Part shown: in pieces, positions 33,123-40,223 of the stretch | How positions within the stretch are numbered: position 1 is the first letter of the stretch | How the letters are laid out: every line of letters starts with the position of its first letter | Source: an uncultured Corynebacterium sp. | Lineage (GTDB): Bacteria > Actinomycetota > Actinomycetes > Mycobacteriales > Mycobacteriaceae | Length of the DNA: 64,000 nt | Direction of reading: 5' to 3' | Assembly (NCBI RefSeq): GCF_943914615.1 | Contig: NZ_CALUCS010000001.1 | Span: 62,001 to 126,000 of the forward strand | The notes under the pieces: model-generated | What the model was told of the DNA's origin: nothing | Databases searched by the model: none | What the model saw: the letters and a program-made list of their open reading frames with translations, nothing else | Translations under genes and position numbers: made by a program

Positions 33123-34289
33123 TTAGCGGAATGCGCCCTTGCCGGTGAGGGCCTGGCCGATGATCAGCTGGTGCATCTCGGCAGTGCCCTCGTAGGTCAG
33201 CACGGACTCCAGGTTGTTGGCGTGGCGCAGCGGCGAGTACTCCAGAGTGATGCCGGAAGCGCCCAGCAGGGTGCGGCACTCGCGGGCGATTTCCAGGGCC
33301 ACTCGGGTGGAGTTCAGCTTGCCGACGGAAACCTGGTGCGGGGCGAGCTCGCCCTTATCCTTCAGGCGGCCGAGCTGTAGGGCCAGCAGGACGGACTTGT
33401 TGAGCTCGACGGACATGTTGGCCAGCTTCGCCTGGGTGAGCTGGTAGCTGGACAGGGACTTGCCGAACACCTCGCGGGTCTCGGTGTACTCGATGGCGGT
33501 TTCCAGGCTGTCGCGGGCAGCGCCCAGGGCACCCCAGATGATGCCGTAGCGGGCTTCGTTCAGGCAGGTCAGCGGGCCGCGGAGGGTGTCGATCTTCGGC
33601 AGGCGCTGGGAATCCGGCACGCGGCAGTTATCCAACACGATCTCGCCGGTGATGGAGGCGCGCAGCGAAAGCTTCTTGTGGATCTCCGGGGCGGTGAAGC
33701 CCTCCATGCCCTTTTCCAGGATGAAGCCAGCGAAGCCATCCTCCGTGCGAGCCCAAACGACGGCCACGTCAGCGACGGGGGAGTTGGTGATCCACATCTT
33801 GGTGCCGTTGAGGACCCACTCGTCGCCGTCGCGGGTTGCGTGCGTCTTCATGGACGCCGGGTCGGAACCGGCATCGGGCTCCGTTAGGCCGAAGCAGCCC
33901 AGGTACTCGCCGGCGGCCATCTTCGGCAGGTACTTTTCCTTCTGCTCCTCGGAACCCCAGTGGTGGATGGCGAACATGGCCAGGGAGCCCTGGACGGAGA
34001 CGAAGGAGCGCAGGCCAGAATCCACGGCCTCGATCTCCATGCAGGCCAGGCCGTAGGCGACGGCGGAGGCGCCGGGGCACTCGTAGCCTTCCAGGTGCAT
34101 ACCCAGTGCGCCGAGCTGTCCGAACTGCGGGCCGAGCTCCTTGGCGGGCAGGGTGCCGTTTTCGAACCACTCTTGCACGTTGGGCTTGAGGGATTTGTTG
34201 GCGAAGTCCGCCATGGCTTCTTGCAGCATGCGCTCTTCGTCGGAGAGCAGGCTGTTGAAGGAGGTGAGGTCAAGCGGAGAGGAAGTCAT
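33123..34289 (-). CDS. gcdH: Glutaryl-CoA dehydrogenase
   Basis: This FAD enzyme of 388 residues oxidises and decarboxylates glutaryl-CoA to crotonyl-CoA. It matches the glutaryl-CoA branch of acyl-CoA dehydrogenases. It has the substrate-binding Arg in SGLRSFVSVQGSLAM, GSEEQKEKYLPKMAAGEYLGCFGLTEPDAGSDP, FGKSLSSYQLTQAKLA and LQLGRLKDKGELAPHQVS. The catalytic Glu is in the TYEGT motif before AEMHQLIIGQALTG. An AAGGAA ribosome site lies about 10 nt before the ATG. A 15-bp box at 34303-34317 is shared with the TRAP operon promoter. It probably forms an operon with the CoA-transferase gene. Confidence 0.88.
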   Translation of the reverse strand: MTSSPLDLTSFNSLLSDEERMLQEAMADFANKSLKPNVQEWFENGTLPAKELGPQFGQLGALGMHLEGYECPGASAVAYGLACMEIEAVDSGLRSFVSVQGSLAMFAIHHWGSEEQKEKYLPKMAAGEYLGCFGLTEPDAGSDPASMKTHATRDGDEWVLNGTKMWITNSPVADVAVVWARTEDGFAGFILEKGMEGFTAPEIHKKLSLRASITGEIVLDNCRVPDSQRLPKIDTLRGPLTCLNEARYGIIWGALGAARDSLETAIEYTETREVFGKSLSSYQLTQAKLANMSVELNKSVLLALQLGRLKDKGELAPHQVSVGKLNSTRVALEIARECRTLLGASGITLEYSPLRHANNLESVLTYEGTAEMHQLIIGQALTGKGAFR

Positions 34290-34302
34290 GCCAGTCAGTT
34301 CC

Positions 34303-34317
34303 TTACGTATATAGGTA
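34303..34317. promoter_or_regulatory. Box shared by gcdH and TRAP operon promoters, copy 1
   Basis: TTACGTATATAGGTA matches the box at 39981-39995 in 14 of 15 positions, in the same orientation relative to the genes. It lies 14 nt before the gcdH start. It may combine a -10 region and an operator for the nearby IclR protein. Confidence 0.5.
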
Positions 34318-34448
34318 TCTGTATACTGATTTGCGTACCAACGAGTGTAGGGGAAGTTGTTTCGTTCCGAAAGGCTTTTGCGAAAATTCTTTCATGCCTA
34401 GCATGGGAAGGTGCTTGCGTTAGGGGTTGCGTATGTCGTGGGGCTGAC

Positions 34449-34454
34449 TAGAAT
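34449..34454 (+). promoter_or_regulatory. Putative -10 box of the NYN gene leader
   Basis: TAGAAT would start a transcript near 34461 with a leader of about 90 nt before the NYN start codon. Confidence 0.4.
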
Positions 34455-34504
34455 CGGAGCCATCAGCCTTAGCCGTTGACCCTCCATAGATCAGGAGAGT
34501 GCCG

Positions 34505-34537
34505 ATGACTAAGGCTTTCATGCTCCTGGGGGATTAG
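34505..34537 (+). CDS. Possible 10-residue leader peptide upstream of the NYN gene
   Basis: The short frame MTKAFMLLGD has its own ribosome site (CAGGAGAG, 5 nt before the ATG) and ends 13 nt before the NYN start. Its first codons lie in the right arm of an 8-bp perfect stem (AGCCTTAG at 34465-34472 with CTAAGGCT at 34509-34516). That layout suits control of downstream translation. It may equally be chance; no composition signal separates it from noise. Confidence 0.3.
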   Translation: MTKAFMLLGD

Positions 34538-34550
34538 TGAAGGGGAGGAA

Positions 34551-35288
34551 ATGGGGGCTCAGCGGCCAGTGGTGACTGCAATCTTGGTAGACGGAGGGTT
34601 CTACAGGAGACGAGCTAGATTGCTCTTCGGGGACAAGGAACCCTCTGAAAGGGCTAACGAACTAGTGGATTACTGCCGCCGTCATATCCGTACGGCAGGG
34701 GCTAACCTCTACCGAATCTTCTATTACGACTGTCAGCCTTCGGAACGGGTCTTGTTTCACCCGCTTGCTCAGAAGCAAGTCAATCTTGGTAAGAGCGAAG
34801 AGTTCAGGTGGAACTCTGAATTTCTTAGTGAAATTGTCAAGAAACGCAAAGTTGCTCTCCGGCGAGGTGAAGAATTAGAGACGCAAAACGGCTACATGTT
34901 GAAGTCCGCGCCTTTGAAGAAGCTGTGCCGTGGCACGATCAGCGTCGATGATCTACGGCTTGAGGATTTCTATCTGGATATCACCCAAAAAGGCGTGGAT
35001 ATGAGGATCGGTCTCGATATCGCCACCATGGCAGAACGGGGCATTGTCACACAGATAATAATGATTTCAGGGGACAGTGATTTTGTACCTGCGGCGAAGC
35101 ATGCCCGACGTGCTGGCATTGATTTTATTATCGATCCACTATGGGCACGTATTTCGGATAGCTTAAATGAACACGTCGACGGAGTCCGAGAATGTGTAAG
35201 ACGTCCGCCTTTAAATGAAGAGGATCCACTACACGCCGAGTGTCGTGAGAAGCGGCAACCACAGGATTCCGAAGACTTGGAGTTGTGA
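34551..35288 (+). CDS. NYN (PIN-like) ribonuclease-domain protein
   Basis: This 245-residue LabA/DUF88-like NYN protein has the acidic metal-binding residues of the PIN-like fold. They are in TAILVDGGFYRRRAR at the N terminus, GVDMRIGLDIATMA near residue 150 and IIMISGDSDFVPAAKHARRAGIDFI. A charged 40-residue tail follows. Such proteins are usually RNases, sometimes in tRNA/rRNA decay or defence modules. The gene is visibly richer in A/T and AGA/ATA codons than its neighbours, which suggests transfer. GGGGAGG precedes the ATG. It is flanked by catabolic genes rather than known defence genes. Confidence 0.82.
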   Translation: MGAQRPVVTAILVDGGFYRRRARLLFGDKEPSERANELVDYCRRHIRTAGANLYRIFYYDCQPSERVLFHPLAQKQVNLGKSEEFRWNSEFLSEIVKKRKVALRRGEELETQNGYMLKSAPLKKLCRGTISVDDLRLEDFYLDITQKGVDMRIGLDIATMAERGIVTQIIMISGDSDFVPAAKHARRAGIDFIIDPLWARISDSLNEHVDGVRECVRRPPLNEEDPLHAECREKRQPQDSEDLEL

Positions 35289-35305
35289 CGTTTAGCTGTG
35301 AAACT

Positions 35306-35318
35306 GAGTTTCTCAGCT
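35306..35318. repeat. Short inverted repeat before the IclR gene
   Basis: CTGAG-TTT-CTCAG lies about 45 bp upstream of the iclR-type start and could be an autoregulatory site or simply a hairpin. Confidence 0.35.
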
Positions 35319-35363
35319 ATCGTTCTGCGCAGGCCCGCCGCCCCAAGCCGAAAGGAACCCCCA

Positions 35364-36137
35364 ATGTCCGACGCGCCCCACCCAGAGTCCGCGCCGCGGT
35401 TCCCCTTTCCCGTCGACCAGCAGCCCGGTAGATCCCACCACCGCACCGTCGACCGGATCGCGGACATCCTGGAGTTCGTGGCCCGCAACCCGCAGCCGCG
35501 CGGGCTCACGGACATTTCCAAGGCCATCGGCGCCCCGGTAAGTTCCACCCAATCCCTGGTGAATGGCCTGGTCGCGGCCGGATACCTAGAGGAACGGGAT
35601 AAAGCCTTCCGCCTGGGGCTGGCCCCGTACCTGCTAAGCACCCTCGCCGGTAGCCGCCCCGTGGATCAGGTCACCCACGAGATGCTGGAAGACGTGGTGG
35701 AAGAGACGGGCTATATCGCCGTGTTGGCGTCATTGGTAGGCGACAATGTCTACTACCTCGACTACGCGCTGTCGGACCCCGAGTTCGAGTACCTGGCGCA
35801 AAACCGGCTGCAGCGCCCGCCACTCGAGACATCGGCGGGATGGGCGATCCTCTCCGGGCTGGGGCACGAGCAGGTGTGGGGGATTCTGGCTGCTTCCGAG
35901 AGTTCGCAGGAGACCATCAACAAGTTCCAGCGCTGGTACCCAGACATGCGCGCGACCGGCGAATGCGTGGCCCCCGGCGTGGCCTTGAACGGCGCGGATG
36001 GTGTGGCCGTGCGCGTCGAGAGCCAGGGAGTGGCGGTGGCCTCGGTGTCCGTCATTGCCTCGACCGAGCAGATCGCGCGCAACGCGGATCGGATTATTGA
36101 GGTTTTAAGACGCCACAGCTCCCGCTGGAACCGTTAG
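35364..36137 (+). CDS. IclR-family transcriptional regulator
   Basis: This 257-residue regulator has a winged helix at about residues 27-90 (RTVDRIADILEFVARNPQPRGLTDISKAIGAPVSSTQSLVNGLVAAGYLE). The IclR effector domain follows (VVEETGYIAVLASLVGDNVYYLDYA, TSAGWAILSGL, GVALNGADGVAVRVESQGVAVASVSVIAS). AAAGGAA precedes ATG 35364; the frame upstream is unsupported. Its place between the gcdH/CoA-transferase operon and the TRAP operon makes it the likely controller of both. IclR proteins commonly sense aromatic or dicarboxylic acids. Confidence 0.88.
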   Translation: MSDAPHPESAPRFPFPVDQQPGRSHHRTVDRIADILEFVARNPQPRGLTDISKAIGAPVSSTQSLVNGLVAAGYLEERDKAFRLGLAPYLLSTLAGSRPVDQVTHEMLEDVVEETGYIAVLASLVGDNVYYLDYALSDPEFEYLAQNRLQRPPLETSAGWAILSGLGHEQVWGILAASESSQETINKFQRWYPDMRATGECVAPGVALNGADGVAVRVESQGVAVASVSVIASTEQIARNADRIIEVLRRHSSRWNR

Positions 36138-36141
36138 CGGC

Positions 36142-36792
36142 TTAAGCTGAGTTCGTCGTTGAAGAAGTGGCGGTGATTCGCCAGTCCTCTCCCTGGGGGA
36201 GGGCGTGCAAGATGGTTTCAAAGGCACTGGAGATTAGTGCGGGGCGAAAGCTTTCCGCGTAGTACGCCTCCTTGGAAACCTCTTTTCCACCGGAGAATGC
36301 GGTGATCTTCCCTCGTTGCTTCATGTGGTGACGAGAGATGGTCTGTTCGAGCAACTTGACGGAGCTGGCCCAAGGTTCGTCCTGTTCATATGCGTTGACG
36401 CTTCGCTCGCAAGCGGAGGAAGTCTCGATGCTGGGAATTGGGGGCACGCCGAAGTCGGAAATCGCGCTCATACTGATGGAGTGGAGAGCTGAGAGCGCGG
36501 AACTTGGCAATGCGGAGTCCCACACGGCAAATAACGGGCGAAGAGGGAAGCGATCCTCTTTCGATCGCACGGTTAAGTGTGCGCGAATAGTCTGCAGATC
36601 TTCAATAGTGTCGTGGGTAGCATCATTAATTTCCCAAAGGCTAAGAGGGATTACCTTTCCGTCGGAATCGCCGGTGTAGGAAAAACCCAGGGATAATTCG
36701 GCCCAGCGAAACCGGTCGAAAAAGAGGTCGGGATCCACCTTCTCTTCGGTGAAGGTGGATGCTTGCAGGACAACGTAGCGATCCTTGTGCAT
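36142..36792 (-). CDS. Hypothetical cytoplasmic protein (orphan)
   Basis: This 216-residue protein, starting MHKDRYVVLQASTFTEEKVDPDLFF, has no signal peptide, membrane helix or motif I can place. Composition is mixed, with many Ser and a few Cys. TAGCGT lies exactly 7 nt before the ATG, so a leaderless mRNA is likely, which supports it as a real gene. Its codon use (AGA, ATA, TTT) is less GC-biased than its neighbours, as in the NYN gene, suggesting a recent arrival. It converges with the IclR gene 4 bp away. Confidence 0.6.
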   Translation of the reverse strand: MHKDRYVVLQASTFTEEKVDPDLFFDRFRWAELSLGFSYTGDSDGKVIPLSLWEINDATHDTIEDLQTIRAHLTVRSKEDRFPLRPLFAVWDSALPSSALSALHSISMSAISDFGVPPIPSIETSSACERSVNAYEQDEPWASSVKLLEQTISRHHMKQRGKITAFSGGKEVSKEAYYAESFRPALISSAFETILHALPQGEDWRITATSSTTNSA

Positions 36793-36799
36793 GGACTAA

Positions 36800-36805
36800 A
36801 CGCTA
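36800..36805 (-). promoter_or_regulatory. -10 box for leaderless orphan gene
   Basis: TAGCGT on the minus strand lies 7 nt before ATG 36792. Confidence 0.5.
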
Positions 36806-36896
36806 ATGGATGCTCTGCAGCTTAAACAGGTTTTGAGCACTATGCGTTCTCTAGTGTTTTAAAAAGGAACCCCATACCCGACGGGCTCGCGCCAGC

Positions 36897-38183
36897 CTAA
36901 GCGGCCAACTCCGGTACCCACAGCACTAGCTCGGGCCACAGCAGGAAGGCCAGGGCGATGACAAGCATGATCACGACATAGGGGAATGCTCCCTTGAACA
37001 CGATCATCGGGTTGATGCGCACGGCCTTGGAGACCACGAACACATTCAGGCCCATGGGCGGGGTGACCATGCCGGTCTCTGCCAGAAGGACGATGAAGAT
37101 GCCGAACCAGACGGGATTGTAACCCAGAGCTTCGACGATGGGCAGGGTCACCGGCACGGTCAGCGCGATGATGGCGATCTGATCCATGAAGAAGCCCAGG
37201 ATCAGGTACACCGCGCCGATCAGTGCCATGATCACCAGCGGGTGCAGGGAAGATTCGCCGATGGTGCTGACCAGCTTCGGGGTGACGCGCGTTTCGGTGA
37301 GGAAGTGCCCCAGCACGTGCGCGGACATGATGATGGCGAAGATCATGCCGGTGGTCTTCACCGTCTCCAGCACGGTTTCGCCGAACTTCTTGGTATCCCA
37401 GCGGCCCTTCGCTATCACCAGAATCAGTGCGGCCAGCACGCCCAAGGCAGCGGCCTCCGTGGGCGTGGCGATGCCGGTGAAGATGGACCCGACCACTGCC
37501 AGGAAGATCAGCAGCAGCGGGGAAGACTTCAGCAGCTGCATGCCCTTTTCCTTGAAAGGAACCGACTCGCCCTGCGGGGCACGGGAGCGATCCTTCAGGA
37601 AGCCGATGTACATCACCAGCACCAGACTCATAGCTACGACCAGGCCGGGGAAGAAGCCCGCTACCAGCACGTCGCCCACGGGAGCTTCCGCGGTGATCGC
37701 GTAGAAGACCAGGATGATCGACGGTGGGATCATCGCCGCCAGCGTACCGACCACGGCCACCAGGCCGGTGGCGGTGCCCTTGTGGTAGCCCTCCTTGATC
37801 ATGCGGGTGGAGGACGTCTGCGCCAGCGTGGCTGCGGCGGCGGTGGACGATCCCGAGACAGCCGCGAACGCGGTGCCTGCGCCGATGGAGGCGATGGCGG
37901 TGCCTCCGGGGACGCGGCCGACGAGCGCCTTGGCGGCGTCAAAAACAGAATCCAAAAGACCAGACATCAGCATCAGCTGCGCCATCAGGATGAACAGCGG
38001 CACGGCGGACAAAGAGTTCGAGCGCACGGCGGCGAACGGCGAGGTCTCCATAGTGGCGATGGCCAGCTCGACCCCGCCGAGGGCGATCAAGCCGACCGTG
38101 GCCGTGCCGAAGATGGCGAAGCTGACGGGGACGCGCAGGATAATCAGCGCGACCAGCAGCACAACGATAGTAGGCGCAAGCAT
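36897..38183 (-). CDS. dctM: TRAP transporter large permease (DctM type)
   Basis: This 428-residue permease of the tripartite ATP-independent periplasmic family has about 12 helices. Family blocks include VPLFILMAQLMLMSGLLDSVFDAAKALVGRVPGGTAIASIGAGTAFAAVSGSSTAAAATLAQ, GTLAAMIPPSIILVFYAITAE and GIATPTEAAALGVLAAL. It starts 3 bp after the dctQ stop. It is the Na+-driven translocation subunit. It is the last gene of the dctP-dctQ-dctM operon. Confidence 0.93.
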   Translation of the reverse strand: MLAPTIVVLLVALIILRVPVSFAIFGTATVGLIALGGVELAIATMETSPFAAVRSNSLSAVPLFILMAQLMLMSGLLDSVFDAAKALVGRVPGGTAIASIGAGTAFAAVSGSSTAAAATLAQTSSTRMIKEGYHKGTATGLVAVVGTLAAMIPPSIILVFYAITAEAPVGDVLVAGFFPGLVVAMSLVLVMYIGFLKDRSRAPQGESVPFKEKGMQLLKSSPLLLIFLAVVGSIFTGIATPTEAAALGVLAALILVIAKGRWDTKKFGETVLETVKTTGMIFAIIMSAHVLGHFLTETRVTPKLVSTIGESSLHPLVIMALIGAVYLILGFFMDQIAIIALTVPVTLPIVEALGYNPVWFGIFIVLLAETGMVTPPMGLNVFVVSKAVRINPMIVFKGAFPYVVIMLVIALAFLLWPELVLWVPELAA

Positions 38184-38186
38184 GGT

Positions 38187-38804
38187 TTAAACCTCTTCCT
38201 CGCCGGGGTCGTAGTCGGTGTAGGGGTGATCCCACGGGGTGATCACTTCGCGCACAAAGTCCAGCGCGGCGACGAAGGCGCACAGGGCGGCGGCGATCGG
38301 CACGATCACGCGGTAGGTCCAGTCGGGAGTGGCCAGGTCAGCCATGCCGGGCAGGGTGGCGTGGCCCAGGGAAAACGCCATGTAGGTCTCGTTCCACCCG
38401 CCGATGAAGACGAAGATCATGGAGATCACCACAGCCAGGTGGATCAGCAGCAGGATGATCTTCTGTACTTTGGGTGCGAACTTGCTGAACAGCGACTCCA
38501 CTGCGATGTGCGTGCCCGTGCGGTACGTGGTGACCAGCCCGAAGAACGCGGTCATCGGAAGTAGGTAGCGCTCGGTGACGGAGATGTTCCAGCCCAGGGG
38601 AGCGCCGAAGAACTCGCGCGCTACGATCTCGGCCAACGTGACCAGCGCCAGCCCGAGGATGGCCGCGCCGGCGATCCAGGCGCACACTGCGGAGACCGCG
38701 TTTTGGATCTTGTCGAAGCCCGGGTGGTCCTCGGTGTGGTAGCCGTATGTGCTGCGTTCGGCGGTGCCATGGTGGCCGACGCGGATGAAGTTGCTGCTGG
38801 TCAT
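38187..38804 (-). CDS. dctQ: TRAP transporter small permease (DctQ type)
   Basis: This 205-residue subunit has four helices (WIAGAAILGLALVTLAEIVAREFFG; YLLPMTAFFGLVTTYRTGTHIAVE; IILLLIHLAVVISMIFVFIG; and one near the C terminus) and the family pattern AREFFGAPLGWNISVTERYLLP. It overlaps dctP by 4 bases (ATGA). Hydrophilic tails at both ends are longer than usual. It scaffolds the large permease and the binding protein. Confidence 0.9.
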   Translation of the reverse strand: MTSSNFIRVGHHGTAERSTYGYHTEDHPGFDKIQNAVSAVCAWIAGAAILGLALVTLAEIVAREFFGAPLGWNISVTERYLLPMTAFFGLVTTYRTGTHIAVESLFSKFAPKVQKIILLLIHLAVVISMIFVFIGGWNETYMAFSLGHATLPGMADLATPDWTYRVIVPIAAALCAFVAALDFVREVITPWDHPYTDYDPGEEEV

Positions 38805-39949
38805 GATTGCTCCTTCTTTGCTTCCGCTCGGGCCTTCGGGTCGGTGACGCCCGCACCCGCGCGATCCGCATGGCGCTTCAGCGCGTCCTCGAAGTCGTCC
38901 ACGACCTGCTGGGCGGGGTGCCCCTTGGATTCAGCAACTTCGATCCACTTGTCTAGGACGGGCTGGGAGATGTTCTCCCACTCCTTGGCCGTTTCGCCGT
39001 CGGTGACGTCGTAGAAGCGCACGCCGGCATCCTTCATCTTCTGCACGGACTTTTCGCGCGCTGCGTTGAGTTCCTCGCAGACGGACTGCTGCGACTTGTC
39101 CGCCGCATCGGTCAGCGCCTTCTTCTGCTGGTCGTTCAGCCGGTTCCAGGTATCCAAGTTGATGCCGTAGAAGAAGGTGAAGTTGCCCTGCTGGGCGCCG
39201 TAGGTGCTGGCGTGGACCACGTCCTCCAGCCCGTAGGGGGTGATGGAGATCGGGCTGGCGAGCGTGCCTTCGACGGTGCCGCGGGCCATCGCCTCGTACA
39301 TGTCGCCGATAGGCATGCTCACGCCGGCGGCGCCGATCTCGTCGATCACACGGTCCAGGGCGCCGCCGGTAGAGCGGAGCACTGCGCCCTGGAAACTGTT
39401 CGGGTGCGACGGGTCCTGCCCGGCCGTCATGGCCTCGTAGCCTGGGATGGAGCCGGTCCAGAGAGGCATGAACTTCATGGGCTCGAGCTCTTCTTCGTAG
39501 AGGACGCCCCCTGGCTTCACCAGGTCGCGAAGTGCATAGGCGGTCACGCATGCGTCGGAGCTGAAGCCCGGAAGGTCGCCCACACTGCTGAGAGGGAAGC
39601 TGGAGCTGACGTAGGAGGGGGAGATGACCGCCATGTCGACTACGCCGCTGCGGACGACGGAGGGGATGTCGGCCTGCTTGCCCATTTGCCCGGAGGCGTA
39701 GTACTCGACGTCCACGGAAGAGTCTTTTTCCAGCTGGTCGAGGAAGGGTTGGGTGCCGCCTGTGCCGACGGGGTGGGTTAGTGAATAGCTATCCGCCATC
39801 TTTAGCTCCGCGGTGCTGCCGCGGGCGTAAGGTTCAGCGGAGGAGTTGGAGCAGGCGGTGAGCGCGCCGGGTAGGGCGGCCGTCACGGCGACTGCCGCGA
39901 TGGCGGAGGCGACCCGGCGGGTGGGGCGGTTTTTGTGGAGTCGGAGCAT
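38801..39949 (-). CDS. dctP: TRAP transporter substrate-binding lipoprotein (DctP type)
   Basis: This 382-residue protein has a signal peptide ending in the lipobox LTACSNSS, so it is lipid-anchored as expected for a Gram-positive binding protein. The DctP fold is seen in LEKDSSVDVEYYASGQMGKQADIPSVVRSGVVDMAVISPSY and in AVLRSTGGALDRVIDEIGAAGVSMPIGDMYEAMARGTVEGTLAS, where the Arg in LRSTGG normally grips a carboxylate. This argues for an organic-acid ligand. The promoter region carries TTACGGATATAGGTA, shared with gcdH. Confidence 0.9.
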   Translation of the reverse strand: MLRLHKNRPTRRVASAIAAVAVTAALPGALTACSNSSAEPYARGSTAELKMADSYSLTHPVGTGGTQPFLDQLEKDSSVDVEYYASGQMGKQADIPSVVRSGVVDMAVISPSYVSSSFPLSSVGDLPGFSSDACVTAYALRDLVKPGGVLYEEELEPMKFMPLWTGSIPGYEAMTAGQDPSHPNSFQGAVLRSTGGALDRVIDEIGAAGVSMPIGDMYEAMARGTVEGTLASPISITPYGLEDVVHASTYGAQQGNFTFFYGINLDTWNRLNDQQKKALTDAADKSQQSVCEELNAAREKSVQKMKDAGVRFYDVTDGETAKEWENISQPVLDKWIEVAESKGHPAQQVVDDFEDALKRHADRAGAGVTDPKARAEAKKEQS

Positions 39950-39980
39950 GGTCCCTTCACCCTCTCGTTACGGATACTTG

Positions 39981-39995
39981 TTACGGATATAGGTA
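39981..39995. promoter_or_regulatory. Box shared by gcdH and TRAP operon promoters, copy 2
   Basis: TTACGGATATAGGTA lies 32 nt upstream of dctP and matches the gcdH box in 14 of 15 positions. Its first nine bases also occur at 39968-39976, forming a 13-bp-spaced direct repeat. Confidence 0.5.
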
Positions 39996-40115
39996 AACTG
40001 TTCCCGATTTGGATAAGTTTCATCTAACCCTTTATGTCGACGGAAGGCGATAGTTTTCGTCGAGAAAAGTAGATCGGGGGTGGTCTTGTGGGGTAAATCA
40101 CACTGATATACGTAA

Positions 40116-40136
40116 ATTGAGCGGAATAGACTCAAG
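40116..40136. promoter_or_regulatory. HAIR element (HspR operator) 1 upstream of clpB
   Basis: ATTGAGC-N7-ACTCAAG. The right half overlaps TAGACT (40127-40132), a likely -10 box, so HspR binding would block RNA polymerase. Confidence 0.85.
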
Positions 40137-40145
40137 GTTGTAGTG

Positions 40146-40166
40146 GTTGAGTCAGGTGTACTCAAG
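40146..40166. promoter_or_regulatory. HAIR element (HspR operator) 2 upstream of clpB
   Basis: GTTGAGT-N7-ACTCAAG, with the right half perfect and the left off by one. It starts 30 bp after the start of the first element, about three helical turns, so both would face the same side. Confidence 0.88.
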
Positions 40167-40223
40167 TAAAGTCGGGAGCGTGCAACCGCGACCGGCATGA
40201 AGCCGTAGGAGGTAGATGTAGAA

